The notes: generated from the sequence alone by a model not told the origin. A stretch of 64,000 nt of DNA from Argyresthia goedartella (GCA_949825045.1 OX463815.1:32417356-32481355); one strand, 5' to 3'; positions 10,612-21,454 are shown, counted from the first letter of the stretch. Program-made: numbers and translations.

Positions 10612-10844
10612 TACCTATATTATAATTAGTACAACTTCAAATCAAATCAGAGACAGTCCGTCAACTTACATTTTTTTAAATTGTTTGTTGAAAGAACACT
10701 ATCTTTCTCATCAATGCTAAGTATAAGCATGTATTAGTATGTATTTGATATATTAGTATATGATATATATTTTAGTATTATGTAGATATTGGTAAGTAGT
10801 AGTATTTAATGTTGTGCACATATGTAGCTCTACCTGTAGTTTCT

Positions 10845-10980
10845 TTTTTACCCCTCCAATCAAGGTTTGCTGGGAGAAATTTCCTGTTAGAGATAAGCTT
10901 GCCTTTGTACATGTTTTTACCTTTATATATTTTTTTGTATTCTCTGTTTTGTGCAGTAAAGTACATATTTAAACTTATAA
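10845..10980 (+). repeat. LINE 3' untranslated remnant
   Basis: AGGTTTGCTGGGAGAAATTT, AGAGATAAGCTTGCCTTTG and a GTGCAGTAAAG end match the 3' untranslated region of the LINE at 56549-61656. The coding part is missing. Confidence 0.65.
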
Positions 10981-11087
10981 GCCACACAATCTTGGTATGC
11001 TTTTTTTTGTTTATTACCAAACCAAAATCTTAAATAAATTGTGATATGCAAACTAATCAATAGGAATTGTATGATGTATGAGGCAGA

Positions 11088-11205
11088 TAGGCAGACCACC
11101 GGATAGATGGACGCTGAGACGCTGACTGGCAAGCAGTGGCTGCGGGAGGCTCAGGACCAGAGTAGATAGTGTGGTAAAGAGGAGCCCTATACCCAGCCGT
11201 AGGTA
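11088..11205 (+). pseudogene. Degenerate RTE-type LINE tail
   Basis: GRPPDRWT..., GKQWLREAQDQSR and EEPYTQP can be read across a stop and small disruptions. It is the same C-terminal motif set as at 6590-6770, more decayed. Confidence 0.5.
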
Positions 11206-11257
11206 AATGTAATCTGATTTGAATTTAATGGAATGATGTTAACATATAGTTACTTAC

Positions 11258-11438
11258 TTCCTTTTAATTTGCTCCCTATCACGAAGTTGAAAGGGAAATT
11301 TAAGATTTCTGGCTTGTTGAATGCTAAGGTGACTTGTTTTACAATTTTGGAGACACTTGACTGGTAAACACAGTGTTTCCGGCTTTCTCATCCAATCGTC
11401 TGGTAGGAGCCTGTGGCAAAATGCTAAACAACCAGTAC
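11258..11438 (-). CDS. Candidate exon, unknown gene (frame undecided)
   Basis: On the minus strand a 181-nt block is preceded by a strong acceptor (TTACATTTTGTTTCAG) and followed by GTAAGTAAC. One frame is open across it: CLAFCHRLLPDDWMRKPETL, CLPVKCLQNCKTSHLSIQQA, RNLKFPFQLRDREQIKRK. It joins in phase to an upstream block ending at 11562 (NQCFGCGHE, donor GTTAGT), though that frame has no start codon in view. A second frame gives MWTRRYWLFSILPQAPTRRL from an ATG in the upstream block and stops inside this exon. A third frame is open over the last half. The splice signals are good, but the frame and product are not settled. Confidence 0.35.
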
Positions 11439-11789
11439 CTGAAACAAAATGTAAGAAGCTCACTTAGTTCTGTTTTTGGGAAACGGAATAAAAATTGTTC
11501 ATGTCCAAACAAAAGTAAATGTGCTGTGATACATTCTAGTACTTTGTATAGTGTTACTAACCTTCGTGTCCACATCCAAAGCACTGGTTGGTGGCAAATT
11601 AAGGGTCAACTGAGTATTTAACGTGTCCACAAGCTAACTCCTTCGACAGTCAATTTCGCTTGATAAACTCCGATTCTCGCGCTATAGCTACATCACACTC
11701 GTAGGCCATTTCCAAAGTCCAGATACATCAATTTCACGATTTTCACCCACTTTTCATCTCAACAATTCTACAACGGTCGTGAAAAAGTA

Positions 11790-11970
11790 GCTCCGCATAA
11801 ACTCTAACAAAACCGTTCGTTTGACAGAGGTTATGGTCCAATTCCAATCGAACTTCGGTTCAATCATCTGTCAAAACATTAGCGCGATACGAAAAGTCCT
11901 TAAAGTCGTGCTTCGGCTATGGTTCAGCTATGGTTCGGTTGATATTTTTTACCGCGATCGCCCCCCAGGG
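11790..11970 (-). repeat. Inverted-repeat partner of 8528-8720
   Basis: Its reverse complement contains CTGGGGGGCGATCGCGGTA and GTATCGCGCTAATGTTTTG, matching 8528-8720. It overlaps the likely promoter side of the candidate minus-strand gene. Confidence 0.4.
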
Positions 11971-12072
11971 GGGTTACCATAACTCTTATGCCGATTCAAA
12001 TTAAGAACCTAATTTGATCCGCAAAATCCGCATTATGGCCAATCGGAAAAAGATTGTGGTAACCCCCCTGGT
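11966..12072. repeat. Foldback element with GGGGGGTTACCA arms
   Basis: CCAGGGGGGTTACCATAA near the left edge is answered by TGTGGTAACCCCCCTGG at the right edge. The middle has weaker pairing (GCCGATTC with GGCCAATCGG). It looks like a small foldback or MITE. Confidence 0.6.
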
Positions 12073-12316
12073 CTGAAAACCAACGTCACAGGCTTTCCTG
12101 TGACATTATGCTGACTCTGAGCCCTTTGCTGACGTAGCGTTTGCACACGGAAGCTTCACAAGTGGTCAGTATTTTTTAGTCTTTCTACTTTTTATACTTT
12201 ACGTTTTGTTTTTATGTATTACTTCCATATTTGTGTGTGTGTTTGTGCTGACACAGCAAATACATTTCTTTTATTATATTCTATTCCAAACGAAGCGAAT
12301 GAATAGCAAAGGTCCC

Positions 12317-12715
12317 CGTTACTCCAGGCGGAAAGACCCCCAGTGTAACAGGGGCGGAATCGGAGAAAATTTACAAAAAGTTTGTTTTAAATTATTTAAA
12401 ATTAACTAAAATAGCTATGGAAACTCCCATAACCACTTATTTAGGTATTGTTAAAACTCATATAAATAAATATTTTTGAAGTCTAAATTGTCAGAGAGAA
12501 AAAAAAGTGTCCATTTAGATCTCATTTCAATAATTATTTCTATCGAGTAAAATTGCTTCAAACGCGTTTCTGATAACATAAAATTTGGGAAAAGGTCCCA
12601 AAATTATTATTCTAATTTATTTAACTTCGGGACTCATTTCGAATAGCAGATAAATAAGTTAAAAAGTCTCGATTTCGACGATTACCATTATAATAATTAC
12701 CTTTTTCAGATTCTG
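12317..12715 (+). repeat. Unclassified repeat G, copy 2
   Basis: This is the partner of 2483-2880 and shows the same landmarks: GTTACTCCAGGCGGAAAGAC, TAAATAAATATTTTTGAAGTC and the TATCGAGTAAAATTGCTTC region. No TIRs or coding frame were seen. Confidence 0.65.
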
Positions 12716-13514
12716 CAATGTCTGAGGATTAAGTTCAAATCCTTATAAATATTTATTTACGATGAAGTTTACAATACCAATGTTAGTTTCGCAAATATTT
12801 GATTAGGTTTCAACGAATTCATTCCAAGGGCCATATCGGCTTTACTGTAGGGTCCAGAGGCAGCCTAAAGCAAGTGGCAACCAAACAAACAAACTACTCA
12901 CACCGGCAAACTTCAATGTGCAAATAGTTATATGCAAAACACTTTGCAGCACTTTGCAGCTGAATGGCGACAAAGCAGTTGAATTTACAACCTCTTGCGG
13001 ACTACAATCGGGGATTGTTTCACAAGAAATTGTTCACATAATATGCATTCCGCAAAAAGAATATGCAAAAGGCTAATAAAACAGCCATTTCGCCGTCCCA
13101 TCTTTTGCTCGTAAACTCGGAACAACACCAAGTTTTCGTCATAATTCTGTTCCGTCCGGAAACTGTTAACAAGTTCACTGCCAGAAGTTTCCTAAAGTTT
13201 GCCCGTTCCGTGATTGTCCGTCGCCCGTGTCCGGTACCGGTTATTCTATCCAGGAGTATGAGTCACGGAATGAGGTCTGTCGTGTGAGTTAAAAAGTTTG
13301 TTGTTTTATGTGTGTGAATTTAACAAACAAGGTAACGGGATATTTTGTTAAATATCGGATGGGTTTCAAGATAATGTACAGATTGACGAACAGACTCGTG
13401 GAAATACTATAGACCTATCCTACATGTTGGGTTTTACATTACAAAATATACAAAATAGTCTTAAGTGATTAATTATGGCTTTACAAGTGTACAAAAAACC
13501 TACAAACTCTAGAC
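12716..13514. other. Unannotated stretch
   Basis: No recognised gene or repeat apart from a small direct duplication (CACTTTGCAG twice near 12940-12960). Confidence 0.35.
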
Positions 13515-13605
13515 GCCTGTCACGCAAAATTGAGTATTGAATAACTGGATAAAACTGGGCTCAACTGTGTCCTGCCACCCCATATGGGAAAAGGCGTGAC
13601 GCTAT
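13515..13605 (+). repeat. RTE-type LINE 3' tail fragment
   Basis: TGTCACGCAAAATTGAGTA, a GGGCTCAACTGTGTCCTGCC box and CCCATATGGGAAAAGGCGTG match the 3' end at 18459-18540, which follows an RTE coding remnant. Confidence 0.55.
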
Positions 13606-14428
13606 GCAAAAGGCTGTAAAAAAACCCATATCCCAAAAAGTCGATTGGACATACGTCATGAACCCTCGCAATCGTAGCTCTTACCCCTCTTGTCATAAAG
13701 GTAGATTTCCATTCCAAATGTGTCCATTACGACTCGCAATACACATTAATGCAGTTAGGGTGGCGTGCCACGTTCCGGATACCACCTTTTTACACCGCTC
13801 TTATTGGATACACCTTGGTGACGATACTTGTATAACAGTGGTTTATTTTACCTTGATCGCCGTGATACAGCGATGTCAGTTACCGCCATGCGTCCCCTAA
13901 CAAAAGATATAGGAGTCGCTGGCATATCGATCTGTAAAGTTAGTGTTGTTTAGCAGCACTGATCGATGAAGGGGTGAAAATGAGTAAGACGCAACTTGTG
14001 AGTCATTTGTAAACAAAATAGAGGCGCTTTAATTTGGGCGAAGTCACTATATGTGCTGTATAGGTACATTGGGAGATAGAGACACTGCGGCAATTTGCTA
14101 GGGGTGTTGTGGGTTTCATTCACCGTTCAGCACAGGCAAAACCGGAATTAGCTTGGCTGGCCTACATACCCTACGTTTTTACTGTACGTGCATCGTACAC
14201 TGATGTATTGTTGGAGATGGTACGGGGGAGCTTATTCCTATCTCTTTATTCTACAGGTTGTAACAGAAAGAACAAGTTTATTTTTCACTTCCCATACTGT
14301 ATGGAGAAGTGAAAATTTCAGTTGCTCAGATCCGTTTCATATTAAAAGTTGTTCAGAATGGTGTCCCTTGTAACTCCCTTAAATATGACTACACATTTCT
14401 GATACATGCTGTATGTATACTAGGTAGG
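13606..14428. other. Unannotated stretch
   Basis: Open frames here are short and overlap on both strands; none resembles a known protein and no good splice pair was seen. Confidence 0.35.
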
Positions 14429-14450
14429 TAGGTAGGTAGGGGAAAGAAAG
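14429..14450 (+). repeat. (TAGG)n microsatellite
   Basis: About five consecutive TAGG units. Confidence 0.9.
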
Positions 14451-14567
14451 AATTAGGAAAGGTGATTAGACGAAACAAAATTCTATTCCCGAGCGAGCGA
14501 AGCGATCGAATGATAAGTCGACACGTCGAGGCGTTGTGCGAGGAAATAACAAATTTATATGAACTAA

Positions 14568-14625
14568 ACAGGAAATTAAAAAGTGACCAAGTGCGAGTCG
14601 GACTCGCCCATTAAGAGTTCCGTTG
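14568..14625 (-). repeat. TAGGGTTCCGTACCC repeat, fragment (minus)
   Basis: ACCAAGTGCGAGTCGGACTCG followed by AGAGTTCCGT is the reversed 3' end of the repeat seen at 32342-32757 and 35166-35600. Confidence 0.6.
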
Positions 14626-16140
14626 TAGCAAGTAATTATGTGACTGGATGTTTGTGTTGTAACTTTGTTTTTCATAGTGTTTGTATGAATGACAAACTTA
14701 CCTTTGCGGTTTTTAATAAATGTTTAATATCTTAAAATCTGCTTATTTTATTTTGTTCAGACCAAATTTCGTTGCAAGTGTGTATACACAGCATATATTG
14801 TGTTGTAGATTTTTCACTCTCTAACTTTAAAATGTGTGCCCCCCCACACATTTTTCCACTATGGAAGAGTCTGTCTCTTTTACGACTTACTTTGAGGAAA
14901 AATGGTTTCTACTACTGCGCATGTGCAAATAACTACCACGTCGTATAAAAAAAATGCACTAGCAAAATATACGTTAAGTTAAAATATTACATAAAAAGAA
15001 AATTAAGAACGTGTTAAATGAATTATTAGATTAATTGTACATTTCATATGAATAATAATCTGTACTCGACTGTAAAACTTTGCTCTAATAATAAATCTCA
15101 GCGTCGAGGTGACGACGAAGATAAAAATAAACTAAAAACTGAAAACTGAAAAAAACTGAAAATGCTCTAGTGCGAAAAACTGGCACTTTCCGAATGATTT
15201 GGCTGCTTGGAAACACTCTTTAAAAATAATTACTAATACAACAACAATTTCCCCAAACGCCATTTTTCATAAGTGTTTCATTTCATTTCATTTCATTTGT
15301 TTATTTGCTTTTGTTGGCAGAGTCATACTTGTGCCCACGGAGCAGGTATACACGTGCCCAGAATACAAAGTAATAACTTGGTACCTACTTTCAATGTTAA
15401 ACTTACCCATATCCAACATCAAAAACGGAATATCTATCGGTCATTCCAATTTCCTCAATTAGTTCCTCCAGCATTGAGGGCATTACCGGTTCAGGGTAAA
15501 TTGGTTAAACAGATCAGATCAGGCGGCTGCAAGGTCGCTCTTTATATAGACTCGGAGTAACATTAGTTGTGGTTGTGGGCGGTCAGGAGTCACGGGTGGG
15601 TGGTCACCTTTTGGGATGGCCAGCAGCGAAATTGTCTAAAAATTTGCTGAACTGTACACTGAAGACTTTGTGGACAATTTGATTTTTCTAATAATTTGTT
15701 TTCACGTAGGATTTGAACCCAGCCTGTTCAAAACTTAGGCAAGACAGTGAAAATAGTTTCTAATGCGCATAAACATGCTTGTATGGTACAGGCATACCTA
15801 TCGTCATGCCTTATTTCCAGAAGAGGTTTAGGGCATAGGTGAAGAGGGAGGCCTTGCTATGAACGTTCTTTTGCTTCATCAGCACATTCCAACTTGACGC
15901 TTGAAGATTACAACTGGTCACCAGAGGATTAAATACTTAAATTCTTTATTGTACAGAAATAAACACTACGAAGTATATTACAAGGAAACATATTATGTAC
16001 AAATGCTACTCAGGATAATCAGCCTCCAGAATCTTAAATTATGTTGAAAATGTAAGGATTTTTATCAGCCCAGAAGTTTTCCTCATACAGCACTATATGG
16101 AGGTACTTTATCTGCTGGCCATACTTAATCCGTGCGAGGT
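14626..16140. other. Mostly unannotated stretch
   Basis: It holds a (TTTCA)n run at about 15278-15300. A B-box-like ATTTGAACCC near 15711 has no matching A box. No gene was recognised. Confidence 0.35.
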
Positions 16141-16147
16141 TATATAA
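16141..16147 (+). promoter_or_regulatory. Possible TATA box
   Basis: TATATAA lies 41 nt before the ATG at 16182. A CACAGTG sequence about 31 nt downstream could serve as the initiator, which would give a very short leader. This is inferred from position and match only. Confidence 0.4.
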
Positions 16148-16181
16148 CCCGTGACATTGCAGTCATGATCACAGTGTCATC

Positions 16182-16263
16182 ATGGAAACTAGACCTGGTG
16201 TGTTGTGTTTTATTGTGTTGTTACTAACATGGAGTACCGACGCCGCACCGGCGGATAGCGATC
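16182..16263 (+). CDS. First coding exon of candidate small secreted protein
   Basis: ATG opens 27 codons, METRPGVLCFIVLLLTWSTD then AAPADSD, plus one base (C), followed at once by the donor GTGAGT. The hydrophobic run VLCFIVLLLTW and the small residues around STDAAPA make a textbook signal peptide, with cleavage likely after residue 21-24. A TATA box lies just upstream. The phase (one trailing base) fits the acceptor at 20477-20478, giving a 69-residue protein whose secreted part would be about 45 residues. The exon at 62232 is also in phase but 46 kb away. The gene is not recognised and could encode a peptide or small secreted factor. Splicing is predicted, not observed. Confidence 0.55.
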
Positions 16264-18073
16264 GTGAGTGATGAATGTCTTTCTGTTCATCATCTTAATC
16301 ATCACCTCATCATCATCTTTAATCCATCAAGCGCTGGTGACGCCACTGTGGTGCCACTGAGCCGTTATAGGTTTTGAATTTTATAAAAATGGCATGAGGT
16401 TTAAAAATCCCATGCATCGTAACCAGGTGGAAGGCTTGAAAGATAAGCGCTATTTGTGGGATTTTATTGCGATCTTGACATCATTATTATCATCATCATG
16501 CTGAGCCCACATCGACCCACTGTTGGGTAAATGCCCGTTCTTGACGATATCTGGATACAACTACCCTGAGGAATACTAGAGTAATAAGTAGGATAGTCTC
16601 CGCGAACGTGTATTAGGAGAAATTTGCATTCATGCATCCTTTAAAAATAAACCTGATAGCATTTTGGTTAGATCGAACATTGAATTACATGAGTAACGAG
16701 TTCGATTTGCCTCGATATCGACCGAAAATATCGTATTAGAATGATGACCAAGAAAACGTGAATTAATGTTACTTATTAGAAACTCTTTCTGGAAAAGTTT
16801 GGGTCGTTTGCTTTCGAGGGGAAACCCAAATCAGAAAGTTTTCCTCAGTTTCCTCACGTTAGGAATCTTAGACGGATGTTGCTCGAATGCTATAAATAAC
16901 GAGACAGCGACAGCGGATTATGTAGTAGAAATGTTTTATTTCCGCGAAATGGTAAAATCGATTCAGACGAAATAGGAAAGTCAGTGAATTTAAATACAAA
17001 TGTGGTTGCAGTTACTAGTTCTCATAATTATCAAGCTGATAAGCTCTTAGTGAAGGGAAGATCGAGGAACGGTTAGGTTTAGGCAACCATATTTGTATTG
17101 ACATTGGCTTTAAATCTGCGACCAAGAAATTCCCATAATCCCATTATTTCTGGTTCAGTATTATTCAATGAAAACTCCGGGAAAGTTCTTTCATTGAAAT
17201 AATTAGGTAGCTATTTATAATGAACCCGAGATGCGTGAAACATCGAAACAAATACAACCATAAGTGTCCTATCCTTACTGCTGTTTGAAATCTTTTCAAT
17301 AGAGGTTCAGTTAAAGGATGAAAAACCAAATTACACAAAGCAATTCCATGATTACAAGAAAATACGGCAAGCAATACTGAAACAGTACGTGATTTTATCT
17401 CAGCAGTTCTCGCACATCCTGTGAAGTAAAAACTATATAATGATGGGAAATAAAACTTTATGGACTAATCGTTCCGTATAATGATTTGATTACAAGCGGT
17501 ATTACACTATATAGGTAGATAACATCTAGGTACACATTATTTCAATGCACTTTGCTAAATGCAGCAGAAAGAATTTAAACTTTATGTCTAAGGAATACAA
17601 CCAAAAGGTGTAAATCAAAGGCCTACAAGTAAGCCCCTTTTCGCTTCCAGTGTAATTGTACAGATTGCTGCCCGAGTTAAGATAATTTAGTCTATGGAAT
17701 TGAGCAGCGATCGAATTCGATTAGCTACAACGTATACCTGTTGGATACCGATCGTATCGACCACTATTTGGAAGTGTATCGAAGTCCAACCGTACCGAAT
17801 CCCGAATTGTAACACCCTAATAATTATGGTACCGAAAAAATATCCGGCATTTGAAAATATACATATGTAAGCAGGTGGACGACGAACTTTTTGTGGTCAA
17901 ATGGCAACCTAAAAACATCTACACCTTCTTTTGTAGGGAAAAAATACCTGCATAGTGGGCTATTGGTGCGCTTCGGTTTACAGATTAATGTTGGCCTGAG
18001 GAACAAAATACACTACGCGTCCATTCTGGGCAGTACTGAGCCCACAACCTTTCAATTGTCATTGTCGGCTGTT
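16264..18073. other. Unannotated, probably intronic
   Basis: It lies between the two exons of the candidate secreted-protein gene. A CATCATCATGCTGAGCCCAC motif near 16490 resembles a LINE tail remnant. No exon was identified. Confidence 0.35.
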
Positions 18074-18125
18074 ATTAACCATAAAGGATGTGACCTGCTT
18101 TAACCATAAAGGATGTGACCTGCTT
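18074..18125 (+). repeat. 25-bp tandem duplication
   Basis: AACCATAAAGGATGTGACCT followed by GCTTT occurs twice, directly adjacent and identical, which suggests a recent duplication. Confidence 0.9.
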
Positions 18126-18234
18126 TTTTAGAACTAAAAAAACTGTTTCGGTTAGTTTGGGTATACAGGAGAATGTTATTAATATCTTGGACGGATAGAG
18201 TCACAAGGGTTTAGAGCTACTGACGACTATAAAG

Positions 18235-18540
18235 ATCTAAAAAATACAGTACATTGGTCACATAATGCGTGGAAGCAAATACCACCTTCTCCAAACAGTC
18301 CTGAAGAGAAAAATACCAAGCCGCTGAAGATCTGGCCGCAAAATACATAGGAACGAAGTAATAGTTCGTATGTTTTCAGAAATAATCGAAAACTGCTCCA
18401 AAGACCAACGTGATGAAACCTTAAATTTTGATAACTGCAGCGATAGGCTAGCCTACTGTCACGCAAAATGGTGCAATGAATTACTGGCTTATCGTGGGCA
18501 CAAATGTGTCTCTGCCACCCCTTATGGAAAAAAGCTATAT
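18235..18540 (+). pseudogene. RTE-type LINE 3' end
   Basis: The plus strand reads IQYIGHIMRGSKYHLLQTVL followed by KRKIPSR and a stop, then SGRKIHR in the same direction. GHIMR..KY.LLQ is a signature of the C-terminus of RTE-like LINEs in insects. The non-coding tail contains TGTCACGCAAAATGG and GGGCACAAATGTGTCTCTGCC. It is decayed and lies within the candidate intron. Confidence 0.65.
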
Positions 18541-18673
18541 TATCGTTAATATAATATTTATCTGCTCCATAACTATTTATTTATTCTGAGTCTGAGGCAT
18601 TTTCTTCCAATATAGCAACACTTTCTTGTAAACCTATTGAAAAATAAATTAATGGTAGAAAAAACTTTTTAAA

Positions 18674-18960
18674 AACAAGCTTTCATTAAACGCTCTAAAA
18701 AGAAGAGAATAAACTTTAAATTGATCTATCAATTAACTACATCACACAATTTATTATGATATAAAAGCTTGCTGTGAGATTTACATCTTCTGTCAATTCA
18801 ATAACACTATCTGTAAAATAGATAAGTAACTAGATCTATACAAGTAAATATCGCAGCAATTTTTTTATATCATAATAAATTGTGTGTTGTAATAAACTGA
18901 TAGTTTTGATTCAATTTAAAGTTTATTTTCTTCTTTTTAGAGCGTTTAATAAGTTTGTGC
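18674..18960. mobile_element. MITE with about 100-bp terminal inverted repeats
   Basis: The left arm (TTAAACGCTCTAAAAAGAAG, ATAAACTTTAAATTGA, CACACAATTTATTATGATAT) is answered almost exactly by the reverse complement of 18860-18960. Only about 85 bp lie between the arms. There is no coding capacity. RNA from either strand would fold into a long hairpin. Confidence 0.8.
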
Positions 18961-19466
18961 ATTTAATTTAATTTAATTCATTTCATATGAATTGTTTACA
19001 TTCATTACATGTTATTTGATTTCATTTCGTTGGAGAACTCTGAAACAGATGACAAAAATTAAGCAAAATCGTTTCGTTGTCTTCGTGTTCTTCTCAGCAA
19101 GCCCATTCACTTGATACCCATATCATAGGGGTTCTGTAAAAATTACAAATCGCTATTTTGTAATGTCCGCCATTGTGGATTAAAAATGGCGGCAATCAAT
19201 GAATCGTGCATTGTCATCGGAACCAAATATGTGTTTTTATTTTCACAGCAGAGCAAATATCGAGGAGAAAATGGTTGCTTGTTGTCATAAGGTATATTTT
19301 TATTTCAAGCAATCTTGCCAATCAATGCTTATCGCCGTCACCGACGCTTGCTTGTCGCCAGCGCGGCGTAATACACAATTTATCAAAATAACTGAATGAA
19401 GTAGCGGGCGGCGCGGATGTCAAAACCAACCTTATTTTATACCGGTTGGATTACGCTATTGCCGAC
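18961..19466. other. Unannotated stretch
   Basis: No gene recognised. A short GC-rich patch at about 19395-19420 (GCGGGCGGCGCGG) is unexplained. Confidence 0.3.
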
Positions 19467-19752
19467 ACTTAAATGACAGGACTGTATGGGGTTAATCTGG
19501 CTCAATACAGACCTTGCTGTTAATAATTTTGGAATTATTTATTCCTGCTTATTAATCTTTATAATAAAAAAAAAACATATTTGTATTAGTAACCTATTTT
19601 TAAAAGAGATCTAAAAATCAATCTGTGGAAGTTTCTACGCCCTCCTTCTCCCACAGTGGTCCAATGTAGAGAAGAGGCAAAAAATGACGTTTGACGCTAA
19701 GTACATTTAAATATCTACAGTAATAAAGTACTTTGACTTTGACTTTGACTTC
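19467..19752 (+). repeat. LINE 3' untranslated tail
   Basis: This matches the tail of the LINE at 2271-4030 (TGTATGGGGTTAATC, CTCCCACAGTGGTCCAATGT, TCTACAGTAATAAAG) and ends in a short (TTTGAC)n run. Only the last bases of the coding region are left, as for severe 5' truncation. Confidence 0.8.
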
Positions 19753-19984
19753 GCCGTTCGGTAGTGAAATATTTCGGTACCGTAAAAATAAAGGTTGGAC
19801 CCTCAACCGTTTTATCAAGTCAGCATTTGAATTGACGGTAGTGCATTCGGGCCTAAGAGGACTGTTCTTTCCCTGTTCGATTACTGCGGCTGCGACTTTG
19901 AGATAATGTCGACGATGATGGACAATCTATCAAATCCCAACTGTCCAGGGTTTTCAATACGGTGTTTGATTCTGTAAGCCAAGC

Positions 19985-20230
19985 CTGTCTCCACCCAGCC
20001 AGTGGGGGATACAGAACAAAAAACCACAGGTCTTGGATGTTTATATATGTACGACGGATCTGTTTCTAGTTTCAAATTCCAAATTACAAATGTCTTTATT
20101 ACTGTAGATATTTACATATACTTAGCAATCGTCATTTTTTCCCACCACCAGGTAGGCACCAAAGGTAGGTAGGTAGTGCGGATCCAGAAGCAATGTATGT
20201 GTCTGTATGTAAATGTTTATTTATTTACAC
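19985..20230 (+). mobile_element. SINE S1 fragment interrupted by a reversed LINE tail
   Basis: AGTGGGGGATACAGAACAAA and GGATGTTTATATATGTA are S1 body sequence. It breaks near 20072, and about 75 bp of reversed LINE tail follow (reverse complement TACAGTAATAAAGACATTTG). SINE sequence resumes near 20180 with CCAGAAGCAATGTATGTGTC. Confidence 0.65.
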
Positions 20231-20233
20231 AAT

Positions 20234-20425
20234 GACCTCTGTGGCGCAGCGGTTGTGGCTCTGCCTACCATGCGAGAGGTCCCGGGTTCTAACCCCGGCT
20301 GGGGGTAAAGAAAAAAAAACCCAGGTTTTGGATGTTTATATGTGTGTGACGTCGCTGTTTCTGGTTCCCACAACACAGGGTATTCTAGTGTGGGGCCAGA
20401 AGCAATGTATGTGCCTGTATTTAAT
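20234..20425 (+). mobile_element. tRNA-derived SINE, family S1 (best copy)
   Basis: The tRNA-like head carries an A box TGGCGCAGCGG at 20242-20252 and a B box GGTTCTAACCCC near 20285, which are internal RNA polymerase III promoter elements. The body contains TTTCTGGTTCCCACAACACA and GTGTGGGGCCAGAAGCA, and it ends TGTGCCTGTATTTAATTT. It lies just before the candidate exon at 20479. Confidence 0.85.
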
Positions 20426-20478
20426 TTTTTATGTTTATTATGCTCGCAAAATGGTTTCATTCTCTATTTACACTTTAG

Positions 20479-20606
20479 CAAAGGATTTCGTCTCCGGCGG
20501 CTCTGAAACGCAGCAGCAGAAAACAAATCCAGCATTGATACGAGTAGATTCGATTGCGAAAGTTTGTAGTGAAGATGTTACGATGGTCGACGAAGGAGTT
20601 TCTTAA
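20479..20606 (+). CDS. Terminal exon of candidate small secreted protein
   Basis: After the acceptor CTATTTACACTTTAG, two bases (CA) complete the split codon from 16263 (C+CA, Pro). Then 41 codons run KDFVSGGSETQQQKTNPALI, RVDSIAKVCSEDVTMVDEGV, S, ending TAA at 20604-20606. The composition is hydrophilic with one cysteine and no membrane segment, as expected for the mature part of a secreted protein. AATAAA at 21111-21116 could be the polyadenylation signal. The S1 SINE ends about 50 bp upstream and a MITE starts about 35 bp downstream. Further small exons in the intron cannot be excluded. A related ending (SEGVS, stop) occurs at about 31296-31386. Confidence 0.5.
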
Positions 20607-20642
20607 GTGTTGATGTTGGGATCTATGGGCTAATAGATACTT

Positions 20643-20769
20643 AGTATACCTCGCGCCACGAATTAAGAGCGCTGGGCGATGTTGGCGGGAATTACAACGC
20701 TTTTACAAGTATTGAAAAGTTACTGCGCATTCAAGGCCACCGCTCATAACTCGTGGCGCGAAGTACATA
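20643..20769. mobile_element. MITE family M1, copy 1
   Basis: The inverted ends are AGTATACCTCGCGCCACGAA and, reversed, TACTTCGCGCCACGAGTTAT, about 35 bp each. The element is about 127 bp. Copy 2 is at 46801-46980. Confidence 0.8.
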
Positions 20770-21454
20770 TCATGTGGTTCTTTTAAAATTCCGCTTCTTG
20801 TTTTTGTATTAGTTCACTACCTAGGAATTTACTATGAACTTCTACAACAATCTGCGCGAAGCTTGCTACATCAAAATTAATAACTGTTAATCGAACCGTT
20901 CGAAAATCATTCGTTTTTTTTCCTGCGTGGAAAATCCAATCAATGGCAGTCGTATTGCCTGCTATCTACTTTTAAGAAGCTATTTAGAAACCAAACTAAA
21001 ATAAAAATATTCCAGTCTATTTTTTTTTTGTTTCGCACCGATCAAAGCGAGGCATCTAAAGCCTGGTTAAAATCACATTCCATCAATAATGTCCTTTAGT
21101 TAAAGCATTTAATAAAGTCACCATAAAACCAATGTTTCTACGAGGCTCTATCTAAATGGCACAATTAATTTTAAAAGCTACTTCTGAAGTCGATCATCAT
21201 TGGATCGAAAAGGCAGGTTTTATAAGAACCTTGAAAAACCGGTCAAGTGCGATCCGTCCACGATCAATTAACATAACAACAAAACAGCAATTGTGTTCAA
21301 TTTGAGCCACTTATTAAATACTCCATTTTGCGTGACAATGGGCTAGCCCATCACCGCAACTATGGAGTAATGAAGGTTCCCTCACGATGTTTCCCATCAC
21401 CGTTAGGACGTCCGTATAATGTATAACTTAAGATATAAATTATTTATCTCACTG
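20770..21454. other. Unannotated stretch
   Basis: No gene recognised. It holds AATAAA at 21111-21116, possibly the polyadenylation signal of the candidate secreted-protein gene. A GCGTGACAATGGGCTAGCCC foldback is near 21328. Confidence 0.35.

Noticed and set aside
13604..13900. 98-codon plus-strand open frame
   Set aside because: It starts inside an RTE tail fragment, has no similarity and no splice signals.
14690..14710. Minus-strand exon ending at a GTAAGT donor (about 14700)
   Set aside because: All three frames before the donor contain stops close by.
20193..20478. Long open frame leading into the exon at 20479
   Set aside because: Its first part is translated SINE sequence; only the part after the acceptor at 20478 is kept as a candidate exon.
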